16,010 nucleotides of DNA from SIG701 sp045544955. Lineage in GTDB: Bacteria; Bacillota; Clostridia; Oscillospirales; CAG-272. The stretch covers positions 1-16,010 of the forward strand of contig JAZPZY010000074.1 of assembly GCA_045544955.1 (NCBI GenBank), written 5' to 3'. The translations under genes were made by a program, and so were the position numbers. The notes under the pieces were generated by a model. The model was not told where the DNA came from, made no database searches, and was given only the letters and a program-made list of their open reading frames with translations. Shown piece after piece: positions 1 to 7,269 of the stretch; within the stretch, counting starts at the first letter, position 1, and every line of letters starts with the position of its first letter.

Positions 1-60
1 TGGTAGAGCAGGGGACTGAAAATCCCCGTGTCGTTGGTTCGATTCCGACCGGAGGCACCA
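1..60 (+). tRNA. tRNA-Phe (GAA), 5' end outside the window
   Basis: This is the 3' three quarters of a phenylalanine tRNA. The anticodon stem GGGGA/TCCCC encloses the loop CTGAAAA, giving anticodon GAA. The T arm GTTGG-TTCGATT-CCGAC is followed by the acceptor strand CGGAGGC, discriminator A and an encoded CCA. The acceptor 5' strand and the start of the D arm lie before base 1. It is three bases upstream of tRNA-Gly with no terminator between them, so the two are cotranscribed. Confidence 0.95.
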
Positions 61-63
61 TAT

Positions 64-139
64 GCGGATTTAGCTCATTTGGTAGAGCGCCACCTTGCCA
101 AGGTGGAGGTGGCGGGTTCGAGCCCCGTAATCCGCTCCA
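64..139 (+). tRNA. tRNA-Gly (GCC)
   Basis: This is a complete 76-base tRNA including encoded CCA. The acceptor strands GCGGATT and AATCCGC pair. The anticodon stem CCACC/GGTGG encloses TTGCCAA, giving anticodon GCC (glycine). The T loop TTCGAGC is standard. It is the last gene of the visible tRNA cluster, and a strong hairpin follows directly after the CCA. Confidence 0.97.
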
Positions 140-176
140 AAAATCCCGCTTCGATCGAGGCGGGATTTTCTTTTTG
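140..176 (+). terminator. Rho-independent terminator of the tRNA-Phe/Gly cluster
   Basis: AATCCCGC pairs with GCGGGATT, and the stem can extend inward through CTTCGA/TCGAGG. It is followed by TTTTCTTTTT. It begins immediately after the CCA of tRNA-Gly, an arrangement useful for reading the tRNA-like relic at 11335. Confidence 0.85.
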
Positions 177-208
177 TATTTTCACAAATATCGCATCAGG
201 AGTACGGT

Positions 209-823
209 ATGAAAAAGTTTAATTTTCACCGGGGAATGTGGGATACGTCAGCGCTCCGCATGACCTATACCCCCATGTGCAAGGACTACACGGAGATCCG
301 GCAGGAGGAGGACGCCATTGCCAACGCCTTCAACGAAAAGATCGACGATTACGATTATATCGGCCTTGCCATGACGGAGCCGGTTACGGGCGACTGTACC
401 GTTTCTGCCCGGTGTTCCTTTGCATCGTACGGGGCACCGCTGATCGTTTTGTCAGATGAGGTGCGTACGGACAGCGAGGGACGCCGCCGCTACGGTGCGT
501 TCTACGAGATCGTTTCGTATCACGCCGGCTGCAACGTGTGGCGTGTGGTACCGGACAGGCCCGATCCGGCCGTGCCGGGCAGATCGTATTCCGTTTTCAA
601 CGTTACCCGGCAGTATTTTCCCGTGCCGGAGGGGACGGTGTTTGAGATTTCCGTCCGCGTTCGGGGAAAATCGGCGGAGATCACCGTGAACGGCAATGCG
701 TTCTTTGTGGATCTGCCCGATCTGCCCGAGACGTACTACGTGGGAATCACTGCCTGCGAGGGCTTGGACCGCTTTTACGAATTGACCGTAGACGGAGAAA
801 TTGGAAAGGAAGCAACTGTATGA
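209..823 (+). CDS. Unknown protein, probably a beta-sandwich accessory partner of the next glycoside hydrolase
   Basis: The 204-residue product has no signal peptide or membrane segment, so it should be cytosolic. I do not recognise a named family. The sequence is rich in alternating beta-type segments and aromatics, and the C-terminal part (ISVRVRGKSAEITVNG, then a YYVGITA-type strand) resembles the closing strands of concanavalin-like or LamG jelly rolls. Such domains bind or cleave carbohydrate, but no catalytic residues can be assigned. The start is supported by CAGGAG about 7 bases upstream of ATG. The stop overlaps the next start as ATGA, so translation of the two is probably coupled. 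The fold and the carbohydrate role are inferences from sequence style and context. Confidence 0.75.
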   Translation: MKKFNFHRGMWDTSALRMTYTPMCKDYTEIRQEEDAIANAFNEKIDDYDYIGLAMTEPVTGDCTVSARCSFASYGAPLIVLSDEVRTDSEGRRRYGAFYEIVSYHAGCNVWRVVPDRPDPAVPGRSYSVFNVTRQYFPVPEGTVFEISVRVRGKSAEITVNGNAFFVDLPDLPETYYVGITACEGLDRFYELTVDGEIGKEATV

Positions 824-2412
824 AAAATACGGAATTTTTGTGGCGTGCCGAGGACTTTGATCTTGGCGAAACCGGCGTGGATTTTTCCTGTGCCGACGAG
901 AAGCTGAAAGCCGTTTTCGACGACTGCGAACGGCTGTCGAAAGAGAATATCAAATCCTTCGGTGATTACGACGTGCTCATCGAGGGGGCAAAGTATAACG
1001 GCGTCTGGCTGGAGACCCAGCCCATGGGCGGCGAAATGTACGCCAAACGGGATATGCGGATCGCCCTCAATAATATCCTTATTTTTCTCCGCTATCAGCG
1101 GCGGGACGGTAAACTCCCCGGCATGATCTCCCATCGGAACGAATGGCTGGGCGTGGCTGCCCATTACGACTGGATGCAGGGAATGTTTCTGCCATATCCT
1201 GCACTGAAAATGTATTATCTCATCGGCAAGGACGAAACGTACCTCCGTATGCTTTATCAGGCTCTGTCCGAGTTTGATGCGTACCTGTGGAGCTGCCGGG
1301 ATTCAAACGGTGACGGATGCCTTGAGAGCTTCTGTATCTGGGACGTGGGCGAGGACAACTGCACCGTGCATATGCTGCACGGACTCCGCCAGCCGGATCA
1401 CGGTGCCTGGGGCAAGTCCACGCCGCCGGAGAATTACAAGAATTTCCCCCACGATTCGCCCCAGTATATGGGCTATTCCTACGCCTGCCGCATGACGCTT
1501 GCAAAGATTTCCGCTCTGCTCCAAAATGGGGAGGAGGACGTGTGGGAAGAACGTGCCAAAGCGGTGCAGAAGCGTGCCGCCGAGCGGCTGTGGGACAAAG
1601 ATCGGCATGCCTTTTTCCTGCGGGACAGAAGCGGCGAGTTCGTGCCTGCCCTCACACAGGAAAATATCAAATGCATGTACTGCGGCCTGTTTACAAAGGA
1701 GATGGCGGATCAGTTCATAGACGAGCATCTTCTGAACGAGGAGGAGTTCTGGACGCCCTATCCTCTGCCGGCTATCGCCGCTAATGATCCCTATTTCCAC
1801 GTGGACAGCCAGTATTCCAACTGTGCCGATCGTCTCAAGGAGCTGGGAACGGCGGCACACGATATCGACAACAATTCTTGGTCCGGTCCCTTGAACGGAC
1901 TGATCTGGCAGCGGAGCATCGAGGCACTTCTCAACTACGACCGCCATGCGGAAACGGTTCGCCTGGGCAAAAAGATTCTGGGACTTCTCTGCGAAAAGCG
2001 GACGTATGTGCAGAACTACCATCCCTTCACCGGCGAGCCGGCACCCGGGATGGACGGATACGGCCCCACCATGCTGTCTGCCCTTGAATATATCAGCATC
2101 CTGTGCGGCGTGAATATCCGGTACGATACCGTTCTGTGGAGCTGTGCCGAGGGCATGGGTGCCTTCTGCTATACGCAAAATTTGCGTGGGCGTCGCTACA
2201 CCCTTTCCTCGGACGGAAAAACGGTGCAGGGCTGCATCGACGAACGGTGCATGTTTACTGCTGTCCCGGGCGTACGGATCGAAACGGATATGGAGGGCAA
2301 TCTTGCCGCCGTATACGGCATCAGTGCAGAACCGGCGGACGTAGTGCTGGCATACGGCGGAAAAACGAAATCCTGCCGTCTTGCGCCCAATGAGGCGATT
2401 ACGGAATTCTGA
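820..2412 (+). CDS. Six-hairpin (alpha/alpha)6 glycoside hydrolase, MGH1/GH63-like (trehalase/debranching type)
   Basis: The 530-residue product is a cytosolic glycosidase candidate acting on an imported oligosaccharide. It shows family hallmarks: DSNGDGCLES, then WDVGEDN around residues 174-180 (the region carrying the first catalytic acid in GH63/GH37-like enzymes), WSGPLNGLIWQRSIEAL from residue 354 (compare the WRGP-W motif of this superfamily), and FTGEPAPGMDGYGPTMLSAL near the C-terminal helices. The last 80 residues form a beta-rich tail, as many members have. There is no signal peptide. The start overlaps the upstream stop (ATGA), with GGAAGG about 9 bases before it. Family membership is clear from the motifs. 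The exact substrate (alpha-glucoside, mannoside or other) cannot be read from the sequence. Confidence 0.85.
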   Translation: MKNTEFLWRAEDFDLGETGVDFSCADEKLKAVFDDCERLSKENIKSFGDYDVLIEGAKYNGVWLETQPMGGEMYAKRDMRIALNNILIFLRYQRRDGKLPGMISHRNEWLGVAAHYDWMQGMFLPYPALKMYYLIGKDETYLRMLYQALSEFDAYLWSCRDSNGDGCLESFCIWDVGEDNCTVHMLHGLRQPDHGAWGKSTPPENYKNFPHDSPQYMGYSYACRMTLAKISALLQNGEEDVWEERAKAVQKRAAERLWDKDRHAFFLRDRSGEFVPALTQENIKCMYCGLFTKEMADQFIDEHLLNEEEFWTPYPLPAIAANDPYFHVDSQYSNCADRLKELGTAAHDIDNNSWSGPLNGLIWQRSIEALLNYDRHAETVRLGKKILGLLCEKRTYVQNYHPFTGEPAPGMDGYGPTMLSALEYISILCGVNIRYDTVLWSCAEGMGAFCYTQNLRGRRYTLSSDGKTVQGCIDERCMFTAVPGVRIETDMEGNLAAVYGISAEPADVVLAYGGKTKSCRLAPNEAITEF

Positions 2413-2458
2413 AACAGAAGCGACCGACACAAATAACATGTGAAATGAGGCTGCATAT

Positions 2459-3028
2459 ATGAGGAAAAATTTTTCTTCCAAAAGAAAAGGTCCGCTCCTG
2501 TATCCCCAGCCGGTGTTTATTATTGCCGCGTACAATGAAGACGATATCCCCAATGCCATGAACGTGGCGTGGGGCGGGGTCAGTGCGCCGGATGAGGTGA
2601 CCGTGTGTGTGGATGCAAATCACAAAACAACGAAAAACATCCTTCTGCGCGGTGCGTTTACCGTCAGCATGGCAGATGCCGACCACGTGGCTGCCTGTGA
2701 TTATATAGGTATCGTTTCGGGCAATGACGTGCCGGATAAAATGGAGAGAGCCGGCTTTCACTGCGTGCGGGGCTCGTTTGCGGATGCCCCCATCATTGAA
2801 GAATTGCCGATGACGCTGGAGTGCGTCCTGCAGTCTTTCGACCCGGAAACGGAACGTCTGGTCGGAAAGATCGTCAACGTCAGTGCAGACGAACGGATTC
2901 TGACGGAGGATGGAAAAATCGATCCCGCAAAATTGCGTCCGATTACATACGATTCCATGAATCAGGCGTATCTGGTGCTCGGCGGTAAGGTAGGAAATGC
3001 GTTTCGCGACGGTCTGCAGCTGAAATAA
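2459..3028 (+). CDS. Flavin reductase-like FMN-binding split-barrel protein (flavoredoxin type)
   Basis: The 189-residue length is typical of the flavin reductase-like domain family. The N-terminal PVFIIAAYNEDDIPNAMNVAWGGVS segment (residues 18-42) and the following VTVCVDANHKTTKNI strand-turn are the FMN-phosphate and isoalloxazine contact region of this split barrel. FTVSMADADHVAACDYIG (residues 67-84) is the usual next element. Members use FMN for electron transfer or NAD(P)H-dependent reduction; the partner here is unknown. ATGAGG precedes the ATG by 8 bases. The gene starts 46 bases after the hydrolase with no terminator between them, so it is probably the third gene of the operon. Its metabolic link to the hydrolase is not evident. 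Confidence 0.88.
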   Translation: MRKNFSSKRKGPLLYPQPVFIIAAYNEDDIPNAMNVAWGGVSAPDEVTVCVDANHKTTKNILLRGAFTVSMADADHVAACDYIGIVSGNDVPDKMERAGFHCVRGSFADAPIIEELPMTLECVLQSFDPETERLVGKIVNVSADERILTEDGKIDPAKLRPITYDSMNQAYLVLGGKVGNAFRDGLQLK

Positions 3029-3089
3029 TTGCTTTTCTCCCTGCAGCTTGTGTTTGTTTACACAAAAGGGGCGTTTTTGGAAACGTATC

Positions 3090-3118
3090 TTGACTATTGC
3101 CGCCGATTGCGGTAATAT
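3090..3118 (+). promoter_or_regulatory. Sigma-70-type promoter for the MFS transporter gene
   Basis: TTGACT (3090-3095) and TAATAT (3113-3118) are separated by 17 bases. Transcription should start near 3125, about 50 bases before the ATG at 3175. This implies the transporter is not only read from the upstream hydrolase operon. Confidence 0.8.
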
Positions 3119-3174
3119 TATGAGAGATTTCTCAAAACGCGGAAATTCCGACAAAACAAAGCGTGGAGGCTTTT

Positions 3175-4497
3175 ATGGCACGAAGCGAAGCGGTATGCAC
3201 AGCCGATGCACAACCGGTATCCGTAAGTGAAAAAACAAAACGGCATTGGAGTACCATCCTCATTTTTTCCTGTTGGGCGGTCTATACCGCGTCCATTATC
3301 TCAAAAAACGTATACGCCGTGGAACTGGTGGAGATTTTAAAGGTCCTCGGTATTACCAAGGCGGAGGGCGGCGTGCCTACCACCTGCTACTACGTTTTTT
3401 ACGGCATTGCACAGATCGTGTTTGCCATGGTGGTGCAGAAGATCAATCTGAAAGTGGTATACAGCGTCTGTGCCGCCGGCTCTGCCGTGTGCATGACGCT
3501 CGTGGCGTTCTGCTCCGACCTTTCGCAGATCGTGGTACTGTTCGGACTGAACGGTATTCTGCAGTGCTGTATCTGGGCAGGCTCTATCTATCTGATCACG
3601 CTGTACGTGCCGGCAGAACGGCACAGCTACGCCATCAGCGTGATGAGCACCGGCTTTTCCGTGGGAAATCTGATGGCGTATCTGATCGCCTATCTTTCCG
3701 TGCAGATGGGGAACTGGCAGTACGCATTTTTGATTTCCGGTGTGCTTCTGTTCGGGGCGGCAGGCTTTCTGTTCATCGTGGTGGGACGGGCAGATAAGGT
3801 GCTGGAAAAGCGCGCCGCTGCCAGCGGAAATGCACTGCCCGCCAAGGAGAAGAAGCCGAAGCATCATAAGTATTCCCGGCAGTTTATCGTCTCTCTTTGC
3901 ACTTCTGTGATCGGTGCGTTTGCCTGCATGTTCCTCTATTATGCCGCGGCCAATAATCTTCCGCTTCTGCTTTTCGATGTTTACAACGTACCTTCCAAGT
4001 ATTCGATCCTGCTTTCCACCCTTACGCCGTTGGTGACTACCGTCGGACCGCTGGTCTTTACGGCCGCCTGCTCCCATCGGCATATCTCCTTTATTAAAAT
4101 GTCGAATTTGTTTATGATCGCTTCGATGATCTTCCCTGTAACGCTGCTGTTTACGTATAGGGTAAACGTCGTGTTGGTGATCGCTATGACGGCAATTTTC
4201 GCGCTCATTATCAAGGGCGTGTCCACCGGCTACGGCTCTATCGCGTCGCTGCAGATGGAAAAAGAGATGAACGCCGGATCTATTTCCGCCATTACCAACG
4301 TAGGTGCCACCGTCGGTGCGGCACTGGCACCGGTGCTTTTCGGTTATCTTCTGGATACAGCAGGCTGGACTGCCAGCTACGTGGTACTGATCTCCATGGG
4401 GGCCGGTTTGATTTTGGTGAACGTCCTGGCACTGGCTTTGATCGGCAGACCGAAGCACGTGGGCAGAAAATCCGCCCACAAACAGCTTCTTCGGTAA
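3175..4497 (+). CDS. MFS transporter
   Basis: The 440-residue integral membrane protein has about twelve hydrophobic segments, six on each side of a charged cytoplasmic loop at about residues 204-235 that is rich in Lys and His. This is the classic major facilitator layout. The N-terminal half carries GILQCCIWAGSIYLITLYVP and ERHSYAISVMSTGFSVGN, which resemble organic-phosphate/anion antiporter-type members, but the substrate cannot be fixed. An in-frame GTG at 3163 would add four residues. ATG at 3175 is preferred because GGAGG ends 5 bases before it and itself overlaps that GTG. The gene has its own promoter and is followed by a second promoter and the glycerate kinase gene, so a sugar acid such as glycerate is a reasonable but unproved substrate. 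Confidence 0.9.
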   Translation: MARSEAVCTADAQPVSVSEKTKRHWSTILIFSCWAVYTASIISKNVYAVELVEILKVLGITKAEGGVPTTCYYVFYGIAQIVFAMVVQKINLKVVYSVCAAGSAVCMTLVAFCSDLSQIVVLFGLNGILQCCIWAGSIYLITLYVPAERHSYAISVMSTGFSVGNLMAYLIAYLSVQMGNWQYAFLISGVLLFGAAGFLFIVVGRADKVLEKRAAASGNALPAKEKKPKHHKYSRQFIVSLCTSVIGAFACMFLYYAAANNLPLLLFDVYNVPSKYSILLSTLTPLVTTVGPLVFTAACSHRHISFIKMSNLFMIASMIFPVTLLFTYRVNVVLVIAMTAIFALIIKGVSTGYGSIASLQMEKEMNAGSISAITNVGATVGAALAPVLFGYLLDTAGWTASYVVLISMGAGLILVNVLALALIGRPKHVGRKSAHKQLLR

Positions 4498-4553
4498 AAT
4501 GCCCGGCGATCCCGCATTTTCCGATGAGACCTCGACCTTTCTGCCCGTGACGA

Positions 4554-4583
4554 TTGACAACCGTTTTGTCTTTATGATATAAT
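4554..4583 (+). promoter_or_regulatory. Promoter of the glycerate kinase-PfkB operon
   Basis: TTGACA (4554-4559) and TATAAT (4578-4583) are both perfect hexamers, 18 bases apart. The expected transcription start is near 4590. An in-frame ATG at 4585 would lie at or before the first transcribed base, which settles the start of the next gene at 4621. Confidence 0.88.
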
Positions 4584-4620
4584 TATGGAAAGAAACTGGA
4601 CCGATGCGGAGGACTTGCGT

Positions 4621-5760
4621 ATGCAAAAGATCGTACTGATTCCCGATTCCTTCAAGGGAACGATCACCTCCGCCGGCGTGTGCTCCGTGATGGCGGATGC
4701 CATCCGTGCCCGCTATCCCCGCTGTACTGTTCTGTCCGTGCCCGTAGCGGACGGCGGCGAGGGAAGCGTGGACGCCTTTCTCACCGCTCTCGGCGGAGAA
4801 CGCATTGCCGTTTCCGTAAGCGGCCCGTTTTTTGAAAAAACGGAGGCGTTCTACGGCCTTATCGACGGCGGAAAAACGGCCGTCATCGAAATGGCGGCGG
4901 CCGCGGGACTTCCCAAGGTTGCCGGCCGGGAGGATCCCCGGATAACAACGACCTACGGCGTGGGTGAGCTGATTCTGCACGCCGCCGCGCGAGGCGTGAA
5001 AAAGATCATCGTGGGCCTGGGAGGCAGCTGTACCAACGACGGCGGATGCGGGGCGGCAGCGGCCGCAGGCGTTCGATTTCTGAACCGTGCCGGCAAGTCT
5101 TTTGTGCCCACGGGCGGCACGCTTTGTGAGATAGACCGTATTGACGTGTCGGAACGATCGCCTCTTCTTTCCAACGTGGAGATCGTCACCATGTGTGACA
5201 TCGATAATCCCATGTACGGCGAGCGCGGTGCGGCGTACGTTTTTGCCCCGCAGAAGGGAGCCGATCCGGATACCGTCCGAAAGTTGGACGACGGTCTGCG
5301 GCATCTCGCCCGTGCGATAGGGGACAGCCTCGGCAACGACGTGGCCGATCTGCCCGGCGGCGGTGCGGCCGGCGCCATGGGTGCCGGAATGGCGGTGTTT
5401 TTCCATTCCGCCTTGCGGATGGGCATTGAAACGGTGCTGGACACGGTGCAGTTTGACCGGATCATCGCGGATGCGGATCTCATCTTCACCGGGGAAGGGA
5501 AGATCGATTCCCAAAGCCTTTCCGGTAAAGTGGTCATCGGCGTTGCACGCCGGGCAAAGAAACAGAACAAACCGGTCATCGCCGTGGTGGGCGGTGCGGA
5601 GGGGGATCTTTCCCCGGCCTATGAGGAGGGCGTGACGGCGGTGTTTACCGTTAACCGTCTGCCCGTACCTCTGTCCGAAAGCCGCCACTATACCAAAGAA
5701 AATCTGGCGTTCGCTATGGATAATATCCTTCGCGCGCTGTCCGTTTTCCATACCCCTTGA
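4621..5760 (+). CDS. glxK: Glycerate kinase (GarK/GlxK type)
   Basis: The 379-residue enzyme phosphorylates D-glycerate, normally to 2-phosphoglycerate in this family, and so feeds lower glycolysis. Motifs in order are IPDSFKG at residues 7-13, PVADGGEGS at 41-49, GLGGSCTNDGG at 132-142 (the glycine-rich loop), and GGGAAGAMGAGM near residue 245. Length and order match the family over its whole extent. The start is chosen at 4621 because GGAGG lies 8 bases upstream and because the longer reading frame (from 4585) would begin at the promoter's -10 box. The PfkB gene follows after 25 bases with its own AAAGGAG, giving a two-gene operon. Which isomer of phosphoglycerate is made cannot be told from sequence alone. 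Confidence 0.95.
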   Translation: MQKIVLIPDSFKGTITSAGVCSVMADAIRARYPRCTVLSVPVADGGEGSVDAFLTALGGERIAVSVSGPFFEKTEAFYGLIDGGKTAVIEMAAAAGLPKVAGREDPRITTTYGVGELILHAAARGVKKIIVGLGGSCTNDGGCGAAAAAGVRFLNRAGKSFVPTGGTLCEIDRIDVSERSPLLSNVEIVTMCDIDNPMYGERGAAYVFAPQKGADPDTVRKLDDGLRHLARAIGDSLGNDVADLPGGGAAGAMGAGMAVFFHSALRMGIETVLDTVQFDRIIADADLIFTGEGKIDSQSLSGKVVIGVARRAKKQNKPVIAVVGGAEGDLSPAYEEGVTAVFTVNRLPVPLSESRHYTKENLAFAMDNILRALSVFHTP

Positions 5761-5785
5761 AACAATATCCAAAGGAGTTAATTAT

Positions 5786-6820
5786 ATGAGCAACTGCTGC
5801 AAGAGAGAGGGCATTGCCCTGGCCGGCAACATCATCGCCGATTCCATGAAAATGGTGGACGTGTACCCCAAGGAGGGTATGCTGTGCAACATCCTGTCCG
5901 TTTCCCAGGCAGTGGGCGGATGCGTGCCCAATACCGGCATCGACCTTGCCAAGATCGATCCCAGCCTGCCCCTGTACGCCTACGGCCGCGTGGGCAACGA
6001 CGGCGAGGGCCGCTTCCTTACCGGGGAACTGGAGAAATACGGCTTTGACGTAAGCGGCGTCCGCATTTCTGATACCAAAGGCACGTCCTTTGACGATAAC
6101 ATCACCGTGGCAAGCACCGGTGCACGCACCTTCTTCCATTACGGCGGTGCGGATGCGGAATTCTGCCCGGCGGATATTGACGTGGCTTCTCTCCGCTGCC
6201 GGATGCTCCATATCGGTTACATCCTGCTGCTGGACGAGTTCGACAAACCGGATCCGGAGTACGGCACCGTAATGGCACGCTTCCTCAAATCCGTGCAGGA
6301 GGCCGGTATTCTCACCTCCATCGACGTGGTCAGCGACAGCACGGGCAAATTCGCCGAAAAGGTGCTTCCCGCCCTCAAATACACGGATAACGCCATCATG
6401 AACGAGATCGAGTGCTGCACCACCGCAGGGCTTGAGGCCCGGGACGAGAACGGCAAGCTGATCGTTCCCAATATCCGTAAGGCCATGGAGCATCTGATGA
6501 AAGCCGGTATCCGTCAGCGCCTTATCGTGCACTGCCCCGAGGCCGGATTCATCCTGAACAATAAGGACGAGTTCACCGTGGCTCCCTCCGTGTTTATCAA
6601 GAAGAGCGATATCGTGGGTGCCGTTGGTGCCGGTGATGCATTCTGTGCCGGATGCCTGTACGCCATCTACAACGGATACTCTGATCTTGAGATTTTGGAT
6701 TTCGCCTCTGCCGCCGCTATCTGCAACCTTACCGCCGAGGATTCCATCAGCGGCATGAAGCCGAAGGAATATATCTGGGATCTGGTGAAGAACACCGGCC
6801 GGGAAGAAAGCCCCGTATAA
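5786..6820 (+). CDS. PfkB-family carbohydrate kinase
   Basis: The 344-residue ribokinase-fold kinase phosphorylates a sugar or sugar-like hydroxyl with ATP. The C-terminal PfkB signature GAVGAGDAFCAGCLYAIY carries the catalytic base Asp284 in GAGD and the anion-hole glycines. The N-terminal AVGGCVPNTG region is the substrate-side di-glycine motif, and YGRVGNDGEGRFL is the usual next block. AAAGGAG lies about 7 bases before the ATG. It is cotranscribed with glycerate kinase, which suggests a shared pathway through sugar acids or 2-keto-3-deoxy acids; the substrate is not determinable here. The reading frame has strongly G/C-ending codons like the rest of the left half. Confidence 0.93.
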   Translation: MSNCCKREGIALAGNIIADSMKMVDVYPKEGMLCNILSVSQAVGGCVPNTGIDLAKIDPSLPLYAYGRVGNDGEGRFLTGELEKYGFDVSGVRISDTKGTSFDDNITVASTGARTFFHYGGADAEFCPADIDVASLRCRMLHIGYILLLDEFDKPDPEYGTVMARFLKSVQEAGILTSIDVVSDSTGKFAEKVLPALKYTDNAIMNEIECCTTAGLEARDENGKLIVPNIRKAMEHLMKAGIRQRLIVHCPEAGFILNNKDEFTVAPSVFIKKSDIVGAVGAGDAFCAGCLYAIYNGYSDLEILDFASAAAICNLTAEDSISGMKPKEYIWDLVKNTGREESPV

Positions 6821-6840
6821 CACAGTCGTATGCGAAGAAT

Positions 6841-6868
6841 CGGGGATCGGGTGCACGCCCGGTCCCCG
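6841..6868 (+). terminator. Possible terminator of the kinase operon
   Basis: GGGGATCGGG pairs with CCCGGTCCCC (one G-U) around a six-base loop, extended by one outer C-G pair. The following tract (ATCTTTGTTT) is only moderately T-rich, so this may be a weak or imperfect terminator. Confidence 0.45.
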
Positions 6869-6926
6869 CCATCTTTGTTTCCGGGAGATTTGTCGAAGAA
6901 TTTTTTGAGTAAATCGCAAAACCCCC

Positions 6927-6955
6927 TTGACAAGTGCGAGAAAATTTGGTATCAT
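6927..6955 (+). promoter_or_regulatory. Promoter of tRNA-Cys
   Basis: TTGACA (6927-6932), 17 bases, TATCAT (6950-6955). The expected start is about 25 bases before the mature tRNA at 6986, leaving a short 5' leader. Confidence 0.8.
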
Positions 6956-6985
6956 ATCATAGTCCAAAGCGGACGAAAGAAATAC

Positions 6986-7060
6986 GGCGTCATAGCCAAG
7001 TGGTAAGGCACGGGTCTGCAAAACCCTTATCCCCCGGTTCAAATCCGGGTGACGCCTCCA
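6986..7060 (+). tRNA. tRNA-Cys (GCA)
   Basis: The complete 75-base tRNA has encoded CCA. The acceptor GGCGTCA pairs with TGACGCC. The anticodon loop CTGCAAA gives anticodon GCA. The T arm CCCGG-TTCAAAT-CCGGG is standard. Its final 17 bases recur with one change at 11335-11351. The GC-rich core-like genes end just before it and AT-rich accessory sequence begins just after it, so it sits at a likely integration boundary. Confidence 0.97.
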
Positions 7061-7067
7061 ATGCGTC

Positions 7068-7086
7068 TTGACAAAAAAGATGCCAA
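7068..7086 (-). repeat. Inverted copy of the 3'-end motif, next to tRNA-Cys
   Basis: TTGACAAAAAAGATGCCAA is the exact reverse complement of 11218-11236. It lies 7 bases after the tRNA-Cys CCA. Three other copies of the motif (11220, 11903 and 13424) are in the opposite orientation. Here it reads away from the tRNA, so this copy and the one at 11218 face each other across the AraC/alpha-galactosidase/transporter block. Confidence 0.85.
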
Positions 7087-7090
7087 CCGA

Positions 7091-7123
7091 AAAACCCGAG
7101 ATTTTCTCGGGTTTTCTTCGTTT
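7091..7123. terminator. Bidirectional hairpin terminator after tRNA-Cys
   Basis: AAAACCCGAG and CTCGGGTTTT pair perfectly around ATTTT and are followed by TCTTCGTTTTTTT. The A-rich left arm makes it usable on the minus strand as well. It is 30 bases from the tRNA 3' end, with the repeat at 7068-7086 wedged between them. Confidence 0.85.
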
Positions 7124-7169
7124 TTTTCCGTTTTCCTCACTTTTTTGAAATTCGGATTTTAGTGAAAAT

Positions 7170-7192
7170 AAAAAGATGCCAGTCGGCATTTT
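7170..7192 (-). terminator. Probable terminator of the AraC-type gene (minus strand)
   Basis: Read on the minus strand, AAAATGCC pairs with GGCATCTT around GACT and continues into TTTATTTT. It is about 80 bases beyond the araC-type stop codon. The GGCATCTTTTT portion resembles the first half of the motif found after other accessory genes in the window. Confidence 0.5.
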
Positions 7193-7269
7193 CGAGCTAA
7201 GGACCGGAAATGAACCTTTCCCATGCCTTTTTAGGGGAGATATTTGTGATTTTTTAATTGCTGATATCT

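Noticed and set aside
28..222. Open frame across the tRNA-Phe/tRNA-Gly region
   Set aside because: It lies inside two well-formed tRNA genes and their terminator.
1303..2559. 418-codon open frame on the minus strand
   Set aside because: It is antisense to the six-hairpin hydrolase, with no ribosome binding site or family motifs.
3163..3174. GTG start for the MFS transporter
   Set aside because: It overlaps the Shine-Dalgarno sequence that serves the ATG at 3175 and would have no ribosome binding site of its own.
4585..4620. ATG at 4585 as the start of glycerate kinase
   Set aside because: It lies 2 bases after the -10 box, so it would not be transcribed or would have no leader. The family homology begins at 4621.
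3337..5772. 811-codon open frame on the minus strand
   Set aside because: It lies antisense to the MFS transporter and glycerate kinase genes, which have clear family motifs, promoters and ribosome binding sites. The translation is rich in His, Gly and Arg, as antisense frames of GC-rich genes are.
7068..7073. TTGACA in the inverted 3'-end motif as a promoter -35 box
   Set aside because: At none of the copies does a convincing -10 follow at 16-18 bases in that direction.
5714..7189. 491-codon open frame on the minus strand
   Set aside because: It runs antisense through the PfkB gene and straight through tRNA-Cys and its terminator.
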